A stretch of 7,125 bases of DNA from Xanthobacteraceae bacterium (GCA_030043175.1 JASHYD010000851.1:1-7125); one strand, 5' to 3'. Counted from the first letter of the stretch, positions 1-6,602 are shown. The notes: generated from the sequence alone by a model not told the origin. A program made the numbers and translations.

Positions 1-1
1 C

Positions 2-256
2 TACCATGACCGCATCACCGCGAACGGTGAACACATGGACCCCAACGCCATGACAGCCGCCCACAAGTCGCTCCCGATGGGCAGCAGGGTCACGGTCTTC
101 AACAAGCGTAACGGCCGCTCTGTGACGGTGCGAATCAACGACCGTGGCCCATACGTGACCGGGCGCGTGATTGACCTCAGTCCGGGAGCAGCGCGCGTCC
201 TGGGCGTCGATGGTCTTGGACAGGTGTCGCTGCAGGTCAATGGACGCCCAAGCTAA
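2..256 (+). CDS. rlpA: RlpA-like septal ring lytic transglycosylase, C-terminal part (5' end cut by window)
   Basis: The frame is open from base 2 to the TAA at 254-256 and encodes 84 residues. It covers most of a double-psi beta-barrel (DPBB) domain of the RlpA family, cell-envelope enzymes that cleave peptidoglycan glycan strands. Visible signatures are TANGE (6-10), TAAH (18-21), INDRGPY (45-51) and GRVIDLS (54-60). Glu10, His21 and Asp47 are spaced 11 and 26 residues apart, the same spacing as E120, H131 and D157 of Pseudomonas aeruginosa RlpA, so the active site looks complete. The protein ends about 24 residues after the IDLS motif, so there is no C-terminal SPOR domain; this is the short single-domain form. 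The start, signal peptide and any lipobox lie outside the window. The next recognisable genes are on the opposite strand, so it ends a rightward transcript. The family call is firm; the exact symbol is less so because paralogues exist. Confidence 0.9.
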   Translation, partial: YHDRITANGEHMDPNAMTAAHKSLPMGSRVTVFNKRNGRSVTVRINDRGPYVTGRVIDLSPGAARVLGVDGLGQVSLQVNGRPS

Positions 257-480
257 TTAGACCGCAACAAGCTCGCGGAGAGCCCCGGACCCCTCGTCCC
301 GGATGAGACACAGCCGCTCCCGGCAACCACCGGGGGCGGCATCCTTTTGCAGCTCGCGCCAGAGCCCGCCGTGCGTCTTTCCCAATCGGCTGTACCGGGC
401 AGCCTCGCCCCGAAAGCGCAGACGGCCGCGCCTAACGGTCGCGCTCCTTCAATTCGTCCACCAAAAATCCTTCTTAAAGA

Positions 481-699
481 AAGTTCACCCAACCGTGAAA
501 TCGCGTCGGCAGAGCCCAAGTCGGCAGCCCGGCGATACCACTCCCGCGCTTTGGCCGGGTCAGCGTGAGACTGGAAATTGGGGATGCCGATCCGTTTCAA
601 CTCTGTCGGATCGTAAGTCTCACCGAGAGCAAATGCGGCCTCCGGATCATCGAGTTCGGCCGCCCTGCTTAAAGACACCCGCGCCGACGCGAGATCGCC
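481..699 (-). pseudogene. C-terminal remnant of a Sel1/TPR-like repeat protein
   Basis: Read leftward from 699, the frame gives GDLASARV, then RAAELDDPEAAFALGETYDP, then AREWYRRAADLGSADAISRL. These are Sel1/TPR-style helical pairs: AREWYRRAADLGSA is a classic Sel1 repeat core, and GDLASAR followed by RAAE matches the start of the preceding helix. The order is that of the C-terminal end of exported repeat proteins common in Bradyrhizobiaceae, which mediate protein contacts. Upstream, the same frame runs into a TGA (about 772-774), and the low-complexity and N-terminal parts expected in such proteins are not seen. A GTG at 678 could in principle start a 141-residue product, but its last 70 or so residues are proline/glycine/arginine-rich and unlike a protein domain, and I see no ribosome binding site. 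I read it as a 5'-deleted, decaying gene. A short expressed ORF is possible but less likely. Confidence 0.6.
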
Positions 700-915
700 A
701 TGGGAGGGGAAGCCCCGAAAGGCGTGCCCCGCGCGAAACGGATTGCGGGAAGACTGGGAGTGCCGAGCCGCTCAGATCTCGGCGAAGGCGATGTCGGCCA
801 TCGACGTTCTGGACCATACGATGATCGAACTCCCCGAGGTCATAGAGAGCGGCATGCCAAGAAGAATGGCCAGCGAAAGCCCGGAACCACCGCGGGTCGC
901 CTAGGCGCTCCCGCA

Positions 916-932
916 CAGCCGACCTCCGGCTG
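916..932 (-). terminator. Small stem-loop downstream of the hydrolase, possible weak terminator
   Basis: A perfect inverted repeat CAGCCG-ACCTC-CGGCTG (6-bp arms, 5-base loop) lies about 36 bases beyond the stop codon of the minus-strand hydrolase. No T-run follows it in the direction of transcription, so it is not a textbook intrinsic terminator. It could stabilise the 3' end of the transcript or be chance in GC-rich DNA. Confidence 0.2.
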
Positions 933-967
933 GGGGCGATTTCAACACTTGACGCGTTCCTCCGCCG

Positions 968-2038
968 TCATTTTCCTAGATGGTGATCGAAAAACCCCGC
1001 GATTTCTTCGAAGACCTCCTTACTCTCTGGAGCGGCCGGGTCGCGAAAATATTGAGCGTGAGCCATTCCTTCGAACACTTGCAGCACCGCCTCCACACCG
1101 GCAAGGCGCAGTTTGCGGTGCATACGCACGGTATTGCTGAGCAGAAGGTCGCGGGTTCCAGTAGTCAGAATGGTCGGCGGAAATCCATGCGCGTCGCCAT
1201 AGATTGGGGATAGCAGCGGGTCCTTTAAGTCGCGGCCATTCGCATAGAGTGCAGCGCGCGCGTCACAACTCGCCCCATAGGCGATCAGGACATTGTCGAG
1301 GAGTGCGTTGGTTGCGAAGCTGTCGCCGCGCCCGGTGAGGTCGGACATGGGCGTGCCGGGGGCGATCGCGGCTGGGAGCGGGAGGTTTTCCTGCTTTGCC
1401 CGTAGTACCATCGACAAAGTTAGAGCACCACCTGCCGAAGAGCCGAAGATGGCAAGGTTGGTTGGAGGCACCATTTTGACGGCTGCCTTCCAAACCGTCA
1501 TGGCATCGTCGATGGCAGCAGGATAGGGCGCCGTCGGCGGCATGCGATAATCGACGGAGATCACCTTGAAATGCCCGAACCCCGCCATGAATATCGCTTC
1601 GATGGTACCCGATTCGCCAGGGAACGATACGAAACAGCCGCCGTGAACATGAATGAGAAGGCGATTTTGATTTTCCGGTGGGATCGTCTCGGGCGTCACA
1701 ATGAAGGCATGTACGCCATCGATGGTGGTTGACTCAGTCTTGACGTGTAATTGTTCGCGCAACGTGGGAAGAGTCTGAACGGCCGCCGCAGCCGCAGCAT
1801 CGACCTGCGTTTTCCACTCCTCGGGTGTCTTAGGGAAATCGCGCCAATTGGGAGGGACGGGCACCGCAATCATTTTCTGCAGTTGCCGACTCACCGTATC
1901 CGGCACGGGTATGCTGCGGGCTGGCAATTCTCGCGGGTCAGCGGACTGAGCGCGGGCCTCAAGCGCTAAGAAGGCTCCTCGCCCAGGTACCGTCAGAAAC
2001 GCAATGCTCATCGCGACAAACAAGAACCAGCCTTTCAT
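968..2038 (-). CDS. Exported alpha/beta hydrolase, HSL/acetyl-esterase type (356 aa)
   Basis: This is an intact gene for a secreted or periplasmic carboxylesterase of the hormone-sensitive-lipase (bacterial family IV, alpha/beta hydrolase fold 3) group. Residues 1-31 form a signal peptide: MKGW, a hydrophobic stretch, then ARAQS at the likely cleavage site. The oxyanion-hole motif HGG is at 132-134, DYR at 163-165, and YPAAIDDA at 172-179. The nucleophile elbow GSSAG (199-203) puts the catalytic Ser at 201; Asp297 (in GTRD) and His327 (in GMAH) complete the triad. The classic GDSAG Asp is replaced by Ser. An in-frame GTG/ATG reading could begin 7 codons earlier (2059), but the ATG at 2038 sits 5 bases after AAGGGAGG and begins the signal peptide. 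The substrate is unknown; esters of short acids are typical. Its neighbours upstream are two dead Bug receptors and a second secreted esterase, which suggests a shared ester-degrading role. Confidence 0.9.
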   Translation of the reverse strand: MKGWFLFVAMSIAFLTVPGRGAFLALEARAQSADPRELPARSIPVPDTVSRQLQKMIAVPVPPNWRDFPKTPEEWKTQVDAAAAAAVQTLPTLREQLHVKTESTTIDGVHAFIVTPETIPPENQNRLLIHVHGGCFVSFPGESGTIEAIFMAGFGHFKVISVDYRMPPTAPYPAAIDDAMTVWKAAVKMVPPTNLAIFGSSAGGALTLSMVLRAKQENLPLPAAIAPGTPMSDLTGRGDSFATNALLDNVLIAYGASCDARAALYANGRDLKDPLLSPIYGDAHGFPPTILTTGTRDLLLSNTVRMHRKLRLAGVEAVLQVFEGMAHAQYFRDPAAPESKEVFEEIAGFFDHHLGK

Positions 2039-2043
2039 AACCG

Positions 2044-2051
2044 CCTCCCTT
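2044..2051 (-). promoter_or_regulatory. Ribosome binding site of the hydrolase
   Basis: AAGGGAGG on the minus strand, 5 bases before the ATG at 2038. It decides the start in favour of MKGW over the upstream in-frame codon at 2059. Nearly the same sequence precedes the tannase-family gene. Confidence 0.75.
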
Positions 2052-2231
2052 CTCCGCAAACTGTTGGTGCGAGACGCACAAATCGGGCCACTTCGGCGAA
2101 GCTGCTACGGCCACCCCGAGGTGAACTCCCGCCGTCGCATCCTCGATCACACTCCGGCCGACCGACGGCACGGCCGAAAGCGGCCCACGACTCATAGCCT
2201 TGGCACTCAGAGCAGCCTTAATTCCAAGGAC

Positions 2232-3223
2232 TCACTCCACTTTGATGTTAGCCGCCCGAATGACCCGGCCCCATTTTTCTGTATCTGCGGCAATCAGCTG
2301 CGCAAAGTCAGCGGAAGAACCTGAGAGGACCTCCACGCCTAGCTGAGCTAAACGTTCTCTTATTCCGGAATCGGCTAGCCCAAGGTTGATTTCCCTATTT
2401 AGCTTTGTCACGATCTCGGTGGGGGCATTTTTGGGCGCACCGACCCCCACCAGAGACTTGCCTCACAACCTTGCACAAATTCGCCGACCGTTGGTAGCTC
2501 GGGTAGCGCCACCGAGCGCGTCGGCGTCGTCACAGCGAGTGCACTGAGCTTGTCGGCCTTTATATACTCAAGTGATATATACTCAAGGGAAGGCGGCAAG
2601 TTGTCGAACATCACCTGCACCTGCCCGCCGATCATGTCAGTGAGTGCCGCGACCCAGCCGCGATATGGAACATGAACAAGATCGACGCCGGCCATTGACT
2701 TGAACAGTTCGCCCGATAAATGCAGGGATGAACCAACCCCGGAGGAGGCCATGTTGAGCTTCCGTGGAGTGGCTTTGGCGTATGCGATCAACTCTGGCGC
2801 AGTCTTCGCGGGCACCGACGGCTGACTTCCAAGACATTGGGCGCCCGCGCTAAGCTTGCGACGGGCGCAATGTCGCGCGGTAGACTGTACGGCAATTTGT
2901 TATAGAGGGTCGCATTAATCGCGGCAGGTGGGCCGAACATCACCAGCGTGTATCCATCGGCCGGGTCACGCACCACCGCCTCGGTGCCGATAATAGTGGC
3001 CACGCCCTGACGATTGTCCATGATAAACGGTTGTCCTAAACGCTCTGAGAGAAACTGCCCCATTAGGCGCGCGAGAATGTCCGGCAAGTCACTGGGCGCC
3101 ATTGGGGATTAGCCAGCGAACGGGCCCTGATGGATAGGTCTGCGCCCTCGAGGCGCGTGGTGCCATTGGTGCCGCCACAGCGCCCGCTGCAAAATGCGGG
3201 AATTTCCGGCGTGGGATTTTCAT
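2232..3223 (-). pseudogene. Bug/TctC-family tripartite tricarboxylate transporter substrate-binding protein, three frameshifts
   Basis: Bug proteins are periplasmic receptors that bind carboxylates or aromatic acids and pass them to TctAB-type permeases. Here the whole family length (about 992 bp, about 330 codons) is present but spread over all three minus-strand frames. Frame 1 starts at ATG 3223 after a G-rich stretch: MKIPRRKF, a Tat-like signal, an ASRAQ cleavage region, then RWLIPNGA and a TGA at 3091-3089. Frame 2 (from about 3100) gives DILARLMGQ, SERLGQPF, GTEAVV, DPADGYTL and RDIAPVASLARAPNVLEV. Frame 3 (from about 2820) gives VPAKTAPELIAYAKATP, VHVPYRG, GGQVQVMFDNLP and ALAVTT. Frame 4 (from about 2455, a third shift) gives GVGAPKNAPTEIV and AADTEKWGRVI, ending at TGA 2234-2232. 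One shift falls in a run of five G where six would restore the frame. An in-frame 15-bp duplication lies in the middle. No functional full-length receptor can be made. Sequencing error is conceivable for single shifts but not a good explanation for all. Confidence 0.9.
2561..2590. repeat. 15-bp tandem duplication inside the Bug pseudogene
   Basis: Two adjacent 15-base units, 2561-2575 and 2576-2590, match at 14 of 15 positions (tatatactcaagtga and tatatactcaaggga). On the coding strand they encode SLEYI twice in a row, where family members normally carry a single S-x-EYI before the K/R-x-x-K-L segment. The duplication is in frame, adds five residues, and is one more sign of relaxed selection on this gene. 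Confidence 0.85.
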
Positions 3224-3586
3224 GATGTTCCCCCCGCTTAAACGCGGTGCAGCTCGCACACGGCGCGTAAATGGGCCCGCCGATGAGGTATCGGAATTGA
3301 TTTTCGGATTCCGCCGGAGGAACTAAAGCTGCCGACAAATTTACAGGACTTCCCACTGGCAGCTCGGAGACGAATCTACGTCGGCGCCGTCGCCTGACAA
3401 CTAAAGGTGCAACTCACATTGAGCAATCAGTATAGCGCTCCACGTCAAAAACTTTACGTTAAGGCTATGAGATGGTCATACAATCATCAACAATACACGC
3501 CCGTGATGCGTCAGTTTGACAATTCTCCCAAGTAGGGAGCCGATCGCGGGAAGTTTTTCGACCAATTTTCTTTGCGAATCGTCAAT
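3224..3586. other. Spacer between the two Bug pseudogenes, with an AT-richer segment
   Basis: I see no gene in these 363 bases. About 3411-3540 is visibly richer in A and T than the flanks. A minus-strand TATACT (3434-3429) resembles a -10 box but lacks a convincing -35 box at 16-18 bases. A 6-bp inverted repeat CGGAAT...ATTCCG (3292-3297 and 3308-3313) lies about 70-90 bases upstream of the second Bug start. The left part may be the old promoter region of that gene; the right part is where the missing 3' portion of the first Bug gene should have been, so a deletion junction is probably near 3587. Confidence 0.45.
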
Positions 3587-3862
3587 CAGGAGGAGGGTGT
3601 AGCCGTCTGCGGCTGATTTCATAACAGCTTCGGTGCCAATACTGCCGCCCGCACCAGATCGGTTCTCTACGATGAATTGCGAGGCGCTCCGAAGGCCACT
3701 GTCCAATCAATCGCGCGACCAGATCGTTAATTCTGCCAGGCGCGTATGCCGAGTTCAGGTGCAATGGCCGTGATGGCTAGGCTTGCGCACGCGCGACGCG
3801 CGACAATGCGGCAACGCGACAGCACCCGCGGCAAGATGGAGAAATTGGCGCCGTAGCCGTCC
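3587..3862 (-). pseudogene. Decayed N-terminal remnant of a second Bug/TctC-family receptor
   Basis: This paralogue of the neighbouring receptor survives only in its first quarter. From about 3862 one frame gives RLRRQFLHLAAGAVALP, the hydrophobic signal region typical of these proteins. A shift then gives ALSRVARAQA, the usual cleavage region, followed directly by TAG (3779-3777) where members of this subgroup typically have Tyr (AQAYPSRP). The same frame continues PSRPLHL, YAPGRINDLVARLIGQW and SERL. A further shift near 3695 gives QFIVENRSGAGGSIGTEAV and SAADGYTLLL, ending near 3587. The family's central and C-terminal parts (VPAKT, VPYRG, GGQVQVMFD) are absent. No ATG is left at the expected start. 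It begins about 38 bases after the tannase-family stop on the same strand, so it was probably co-transcribed. Two frameshifts, one nonsense codon and a 3' deletion make it a certain pseudogene. Confidence 0.85.
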
Positions 3863-3900
3863 TTGACCCGAACCGGACCTCGGATTGCGCGGCGCGGATA

Positions 3901-5577
3901 TCAATCCCTATCGCTGGCGCAGGAAAAACTTGCGGCGTCCTTCGGCCGGCCGCCCATGTAACGCGGCCATTGCGGGTAGCGGCACAGGGGGCGCGAGGCC
4001 GTGACGGCAAACGGCGGTTTCGGGTCTTGCGCGACCTGGACGAGCGCGTGCGGAGCGATGCCCTCGTCGACCCAGTCGTCGATCTCAGCGAGCAGATCGA
4101 TGCCGTGCGGCAGGGGCGCACCATCGACCGTACTGACGCCCGTCCCGGCATGGCTTGCACCGGGCGTCACATAGAAACGCATGAAGGAGTCAACGCTCGC
4201 TTGCCCGAGTTTCTCGACCACGCGCTGGTAATATTCGATGGCATTGAACGGGCTTATCGCCTGGTCTGCCATGTTCTCCTTGAGGATCAACTTGCCGCCG
4301 AGCCCAGCGTATCGCGACAAATCCGGATCAGTCGAATCCATCAGTGCCGAGATGTGCTCGATGCGGGCGCGAAAATCGTCCGGCCGGAATTGGCGCGGAT
4401 CGAAATTGGGATCGGCAGCGATAAAATAGCGGACGAAGTTCGAGCCAAGATACCATATACGGCCCTGCTCTGCTGGCGAAGGTGACAAGGGAAACTTCGG
4501 CGCAGTCGTGCCCGTCATCCATAGCGACATGCTGCCCGGCTGGTCCTCGCCGCCATAGTTGAAGCCCGGATACGACGTGACTCCGTTGGCGAGGCGGAAG
4601 GAGAACGTATAGGGCGAGTGGATCGTCTCTACGGCAGCGATTTGCGCGTCGGTGAGGCAGTTGTCATTGCCGCGGCCGTCCTCGCACCGCAGCTTTTTCG
4701 GATCGAACGCAGTCCGGCATGTCGCGTAGCGACTAACGATACCGTCCGCGAGGGCATCCGCGGTATCGCAAGCGTCGAGCACAGCCTTGTGAAGTGTTTT
4801 CACCTTTGTTGGAGTGAGCCACCCGTCGCCCATCAGCGCGATGCTATTGCGTACCCCGGCGACCAACAGAGCAGTAAAATTGATCGCCGGCACGGCGCTG
4901 ACAATGCCGTCGAAATCGGCCGGGAAGCGCTGCGCCATGGTGATACCTTCGCGCCCGCCTTCCGACCCGCCGTAGTAGTAGATGCGGCGCGGCGTCATGC
5001 CGTAATGGGCACGCACAATCGCAATCGCTGTGTCGCGCACCTTCTTGTAGGACGCATAAGCGTAGTTCTCCAGCGCCTCGGCGTTGAGCGCAAAGGCTTC
5101 TGGAAGCTTTGCGTTGTCATGGCCGGAATCGGTGCCCCAAGTAGCATAGCCGCGCGCCACAGGCACCGGCGTGTCGAGTCGCGCGTCGCGCAGCGGATCG
5201 AGGCCAGTGATAAGCACGCCATTGAAGCCGCCTCCGCCGTATTGCACCGCTTTGCCGTTCCATTGCTCCGGCAAGTTGACCTCGAAGCTGATCGGTGGCG
5301 CCGTCGGATCGAGAGGTGCGATCTCGCCCAGAACCTTGCAATAGGCGACGGTTGGCTCCGCTGCCGCAGGCGATGCTGGCAACCGCTCCACGGTGGTGGA
5401 GGCGATGCGCGCTGGCCCGCTCGGAAGCCCGATTAGCGCTGGCTCGATGTTGCGACCAGCGAGCGCCGGGCAGGGCGTGGCTCGTTGCGCCAATGCGACT
5501 GAGCCGGCGGGCACCATGCAAACAGCGGCAAGGGTGGCGTCGATCGCGCGCATAAATGTTGTACGTCGAGCCATCAT
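3901..5577 (-). CDS. Tannase/feruloyl esterase family protein, exported (558 aa)
   Basis: This is an intact, full-length member of the tannase/feruloyl esterase family (alpha/beta hydrolases that also include MHETase), which hydrolyse esters of aromatic acids outside the cytoplasm. Residues 1-31 form a signal peptide (basic MARRTT, hydrophobic core, VALAQ). Family landmarks are WNGKAVQYGGGGFNG (106-120), GYATWGTDSGH (143-153), the nucleophile motif YYYGGSEGG (200-208, Ser205), a calcium-loop-like segment ACDTADALADGIV (269-281), GGKLIL...ADQAISP (427-443, Asp438) and TPGASHAGTG (471-480, His476). The triad is therefore complete. Unusually, the residues beside Ser and His are Gly204 and Ala477, whereas the family normally has Cys at both (CS...HC) forming a disulfide. 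Two ATGs are in tandem: 5577 (listed) is only 3 bases from AAGGGAGG, while 5574 is 6 bases away and at least as likely. The substrate cannot be read from sequence. A decayed Bug receptor follows after about 38 bases. Confidence 0.92.
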   Translation of the reverse strand: MMARRTTFMRAIDATLAAVCMVPAGSVALAQRATPCPALAGRNIEPALIGLPSGPARIASTTVERLPASPAAAEPTVAYCKVLGEIAPLDPTAPPISFEVNLPEQWNGKAVQYGGGGFNGVLITGLDPLRDARLDTPVPVARGYATWGTDSGHDNAKLPEAFALNAEALENYAYASYKKVRDTAIAIVRAHYGMTPRRIYYYGGSEGGREGITMAQRFPADFDGIVSAVPAINFTALLVAGVRNSIALMGDGWLTPTKVKTLHKAVLDACDTADALADGIVSRYATCRTAFDPKKLRCEDGRGNDNCLTDAQIAAVETIHSPYTFSFRLANGVTSYPGFNYGGEDQPGSMSLWMTGTTAPKFPLSPSPAEQGRIWYLGSNFVRYFIAADPNFDPRQFRPDDFRARIEHISALMDSTDPDLSRYAGLGGKLILKENMADQAISPFNAIEYYQRVVEKLGQASVDSFMRFYVTPGASHAGTGVSTVDGAPLPHGIDLLAEIDDWVDEGIAPHALVQVAQDPKPPFAVTASRPLCRYPQWPRYMGGRPKDAASFSCASDRD

Positions 5578-5580
5578 TGT

Positions 5581-5588
5581 CCTCCCTT
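5581..5588 (-). promoter_or_regulatory. Ribosome binding site of the tannase-family gene
   Basis: AAGGGAGG on the minus strand, 3 bases before the ATG at 5577 and 6 bases before the adjacent in-frame ATG at 5574. The spacing favours the inner ATG (MARRTT), which changes the protein by one residue. Confidence 0.7.
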
Positions 5589-5594
5589 ACAAAT

Positions 5595-5609
5595 CGCACG
5601 GAACGTGCG
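5595..5609. repeat. Inverted repeat in the leader of the tannase-family gene
   Basis: CGCACG-GAA-CGTGCG has perfect 6-bp arms around a 3-base centre. It lies just upstream of the ribosome binding site, about 18-32 bases before the start. It could be an operator half-site pair or a leader hairpin. Six-base arms in GC-rich DNA can also arise by chance, and no regulator gene is present in the window to pair it with. Confidence 0.3.
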
Positions 5610-6104
5610 TGCGCATGGAGAGCGGGCCACGGAACAGAAGCAATCGCAAAAACGTAGGTGAATGATGTTGCAACCCGGCCGGCCATGGCCTTTAGCTCCG
5701 TTAAAATTTACGGGGCGTCAATCACGTCCGGCCGGCAGCCGAGAATGAACGTTACACCAATTTCGGGCGTTTTCGAAAGAGCCGTAAATGGCAGCCATTA
5801 GCCCAAGTCTGCCGACTCGCGCCGGTGCACAAAATCTCTGAGAGACCGAGGACGTGCCGGTTAAGCGGCCGGCCCGGCCCTCCTTGACCCATAGGCGGCA
5901 TCATCAATTATTGAAGCGTCGAGGTGACCCAAGCGCGACATCCCGTACAGCGCAAAACCAGGATGGGCGAGTCGTTCGCGTCCGGGGGCGGCACCGCGAG
6001 GCACTGGCATCAGCGTCGGCATTGGCTCGTAGTCGGGGGCTCTGCTCCGCCGGGCGTAGCGGTCCGGTAGATCGCGAAGGCCCGAGGTTTTTTCAGGAAC
6101 CCAC

Positions 6105-6587
6105 TCAATTCCGGTAGCCGTGCCTTTGCAGGATTTCTTGCACGCCCGTTCTCACGCCCTGCTGAAATTCCTGTACCTTGGGACGCACGCCGGTCAAGTG
6201 CTCGATCATCACCTTGGGCATCGTTTGCAGCGCTTTGGCGCCCGCCGAGGTTCGATAGAACGCGGTGATATCCCGGAGTTCCTGGGCGGTAAAATATTTC
6301 GCGTAGACCGCGGGCGCGTCCTTCATGGCCTCGGCACCGAACTGCGTTAGCCGATGTTCGAAATCGGCCCGCAGCTCCGACAGGGTCGCATCATCGATCT
6401 TCGATTTCAACGAATTCTCCAGAGGCGGCCAAAAGCTTGCAGTCAGCTCCCGACTGATCTGATTCACTGCATCCGCGGAGACGATCGATGCGAGTTCATT
6501 GGCAGCCTGCAATGCGTCCGCCGCATTCTGTGCGCGAACAGAGCCGATTCCAAACGTCAGGGCGACGAGCAAGACCGCGATGCGCAT
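6105..6587 (-). CDS. Exported DUF2059 domain protein (160 aa)
   Basis: This is an intact small gene. Residues 1-20 are a signal peptide (MRIAVLLVALTFGIGSVRAQ), so the product is periplasmic. The mature part is predicted mostly alpha-helical. The C-terminal half carries the DUF2059 signature: a segment like VYAKYFTAQELRDITAFYRT (94-113) followed by SAGAKALQTMPKVM (114-127), where tyrosine/phenylalanine, the T-x-x-E-L-x-x-I-x-x-F-Y pattern and the S-x-x-G-x-K pattern are the conserved features. The length is normal for the family. The frame stays open upstream to 6803, but the ATG at 6587 starts the signal peptide and follows AAGGAGG by 8 bases. The biochemical role of DUF2059 is unknown. It lies between a PQQ dehydrogenase and the esterase cluster on the same strand, but gaps of more than 200 bases on each side suggest its own transcript. 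Confidence 0.9.
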   Translation of the reverse strand: MRIAVLLVALTFGIGSVRAQNAADALQAANELASIVSADAVNQISRELTASFWPPLENSLKSKIDDATLSELRADFEHRLTQFGAEAMKDAPAVYAKYFTAQELRDITAFYRTSAGAKALQTMPKVMIEHLTGVRPKVQEFQQGVRTGVQEILQRHGYRN

Positions 6588-6595
6588 GAGAGTTC

Positions 6596-6602
6596 CCTCC
6601 TT
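6596..6602 (-). promoter_or_regulatory. Ribosome binding site of the DUF2059 gene
   Basis: AAGGAGG on the minus strand, 8 bases before the ATG at 6587. It fixes the start at the signal peptide and rejects the 72-residue upstream extension of the open frame. Confidence 0.75.

Larger units (their letters stand above)
257..967. other. Gene-poor gap between rlpA-like gene and hydrolase, with one decayed remnant
   Basis: No intact gene is supported in these 711 bases. The only recognisable protein similarity is a Sel1/TPR-like fragment on the minus strand at about 481-699. From 700 to 967 no frame on either strand gives a recognisable protein; the open frames are arginine- and proline-rich, as expected from GC-rich non-coding DNA. 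A short minus-strand frame ending at the stop 257-259 looks faintly protein-like (it contains WRELQKDAA and LCLIRDEG), but it follows an in-frame stop and has no ATG or GTG with a ribosome binding site. Confidence 0.6.
5578..6104. other. Intergenic region upstream of the tannase-family gene
   Basis: About 525 bases without a supported gene. It holds the ribosome binding site and leader of the tannase-family gene on the left and the 3' flank of the DUF2059 gene on the right. Several GC-rich palindromic words occur (GGCCATGGCC at 5681-5690, CCGGCCGG at 5676-5683 and again at 5728-5735). A minus-strand TTGACG near 5710-5725 could be a -35 box, but no good -10 box follows at 16-18 bases. Opposed open frames at 5854-6117 (+) and 5861-6022 (-, a 53-residue frame with LAHPGFALYGMSRLGHL) overlap each other. 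Neither has a ribosome binding site or recognisable similarity, so I do not call them. Confidence 0.5.

Noticed and set aside
257..446. Minus-strand frame with WRELQKDAA and LCLIRDEG ending at 257
   Set aside because: It looks mildly protein-like, but it follows an in-frame TGA, has no ATG or GTG start with a ribosome binding site, and I recognise no family.
303..824. Plus-strand 173-codon frame
   Set aside because: Arg/Pro/Ser-rich composition, no domain, and it runs antisense to the Sel1-like remnant.
4618..5436. Plus-strand open frame of 272 codons opposite the tannase-family gene
   Set aside because: It is the antisense shadow of a well-supported family gene, rich in Arg, Ala and His, with no recognisable domain or ribosome binding site.
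5117..5686. Minus-strand 189-codon frame overlapping the 5' end of the tannase-family gene
   Set aside because: It lies in another frame of the same gene; the residues are Arg-rich nonsense and the true frame has signal peptide and family motifs.
5861..6022. Minus-strand 53-codon frame in the same gap
   Set aside because: Composition is less biased than that of other shadows, but there is no clear ribosome binding site or known motif; not enough to call a gene.
5854..6117. Plus-strand 87-codon frame between the tannase-family and DUF2059 genes
   Set aside because: It runs into the 3' end of the DUF2059 gene on the opposite strand, is Arg-rich, and lacks a ribosome binding site.
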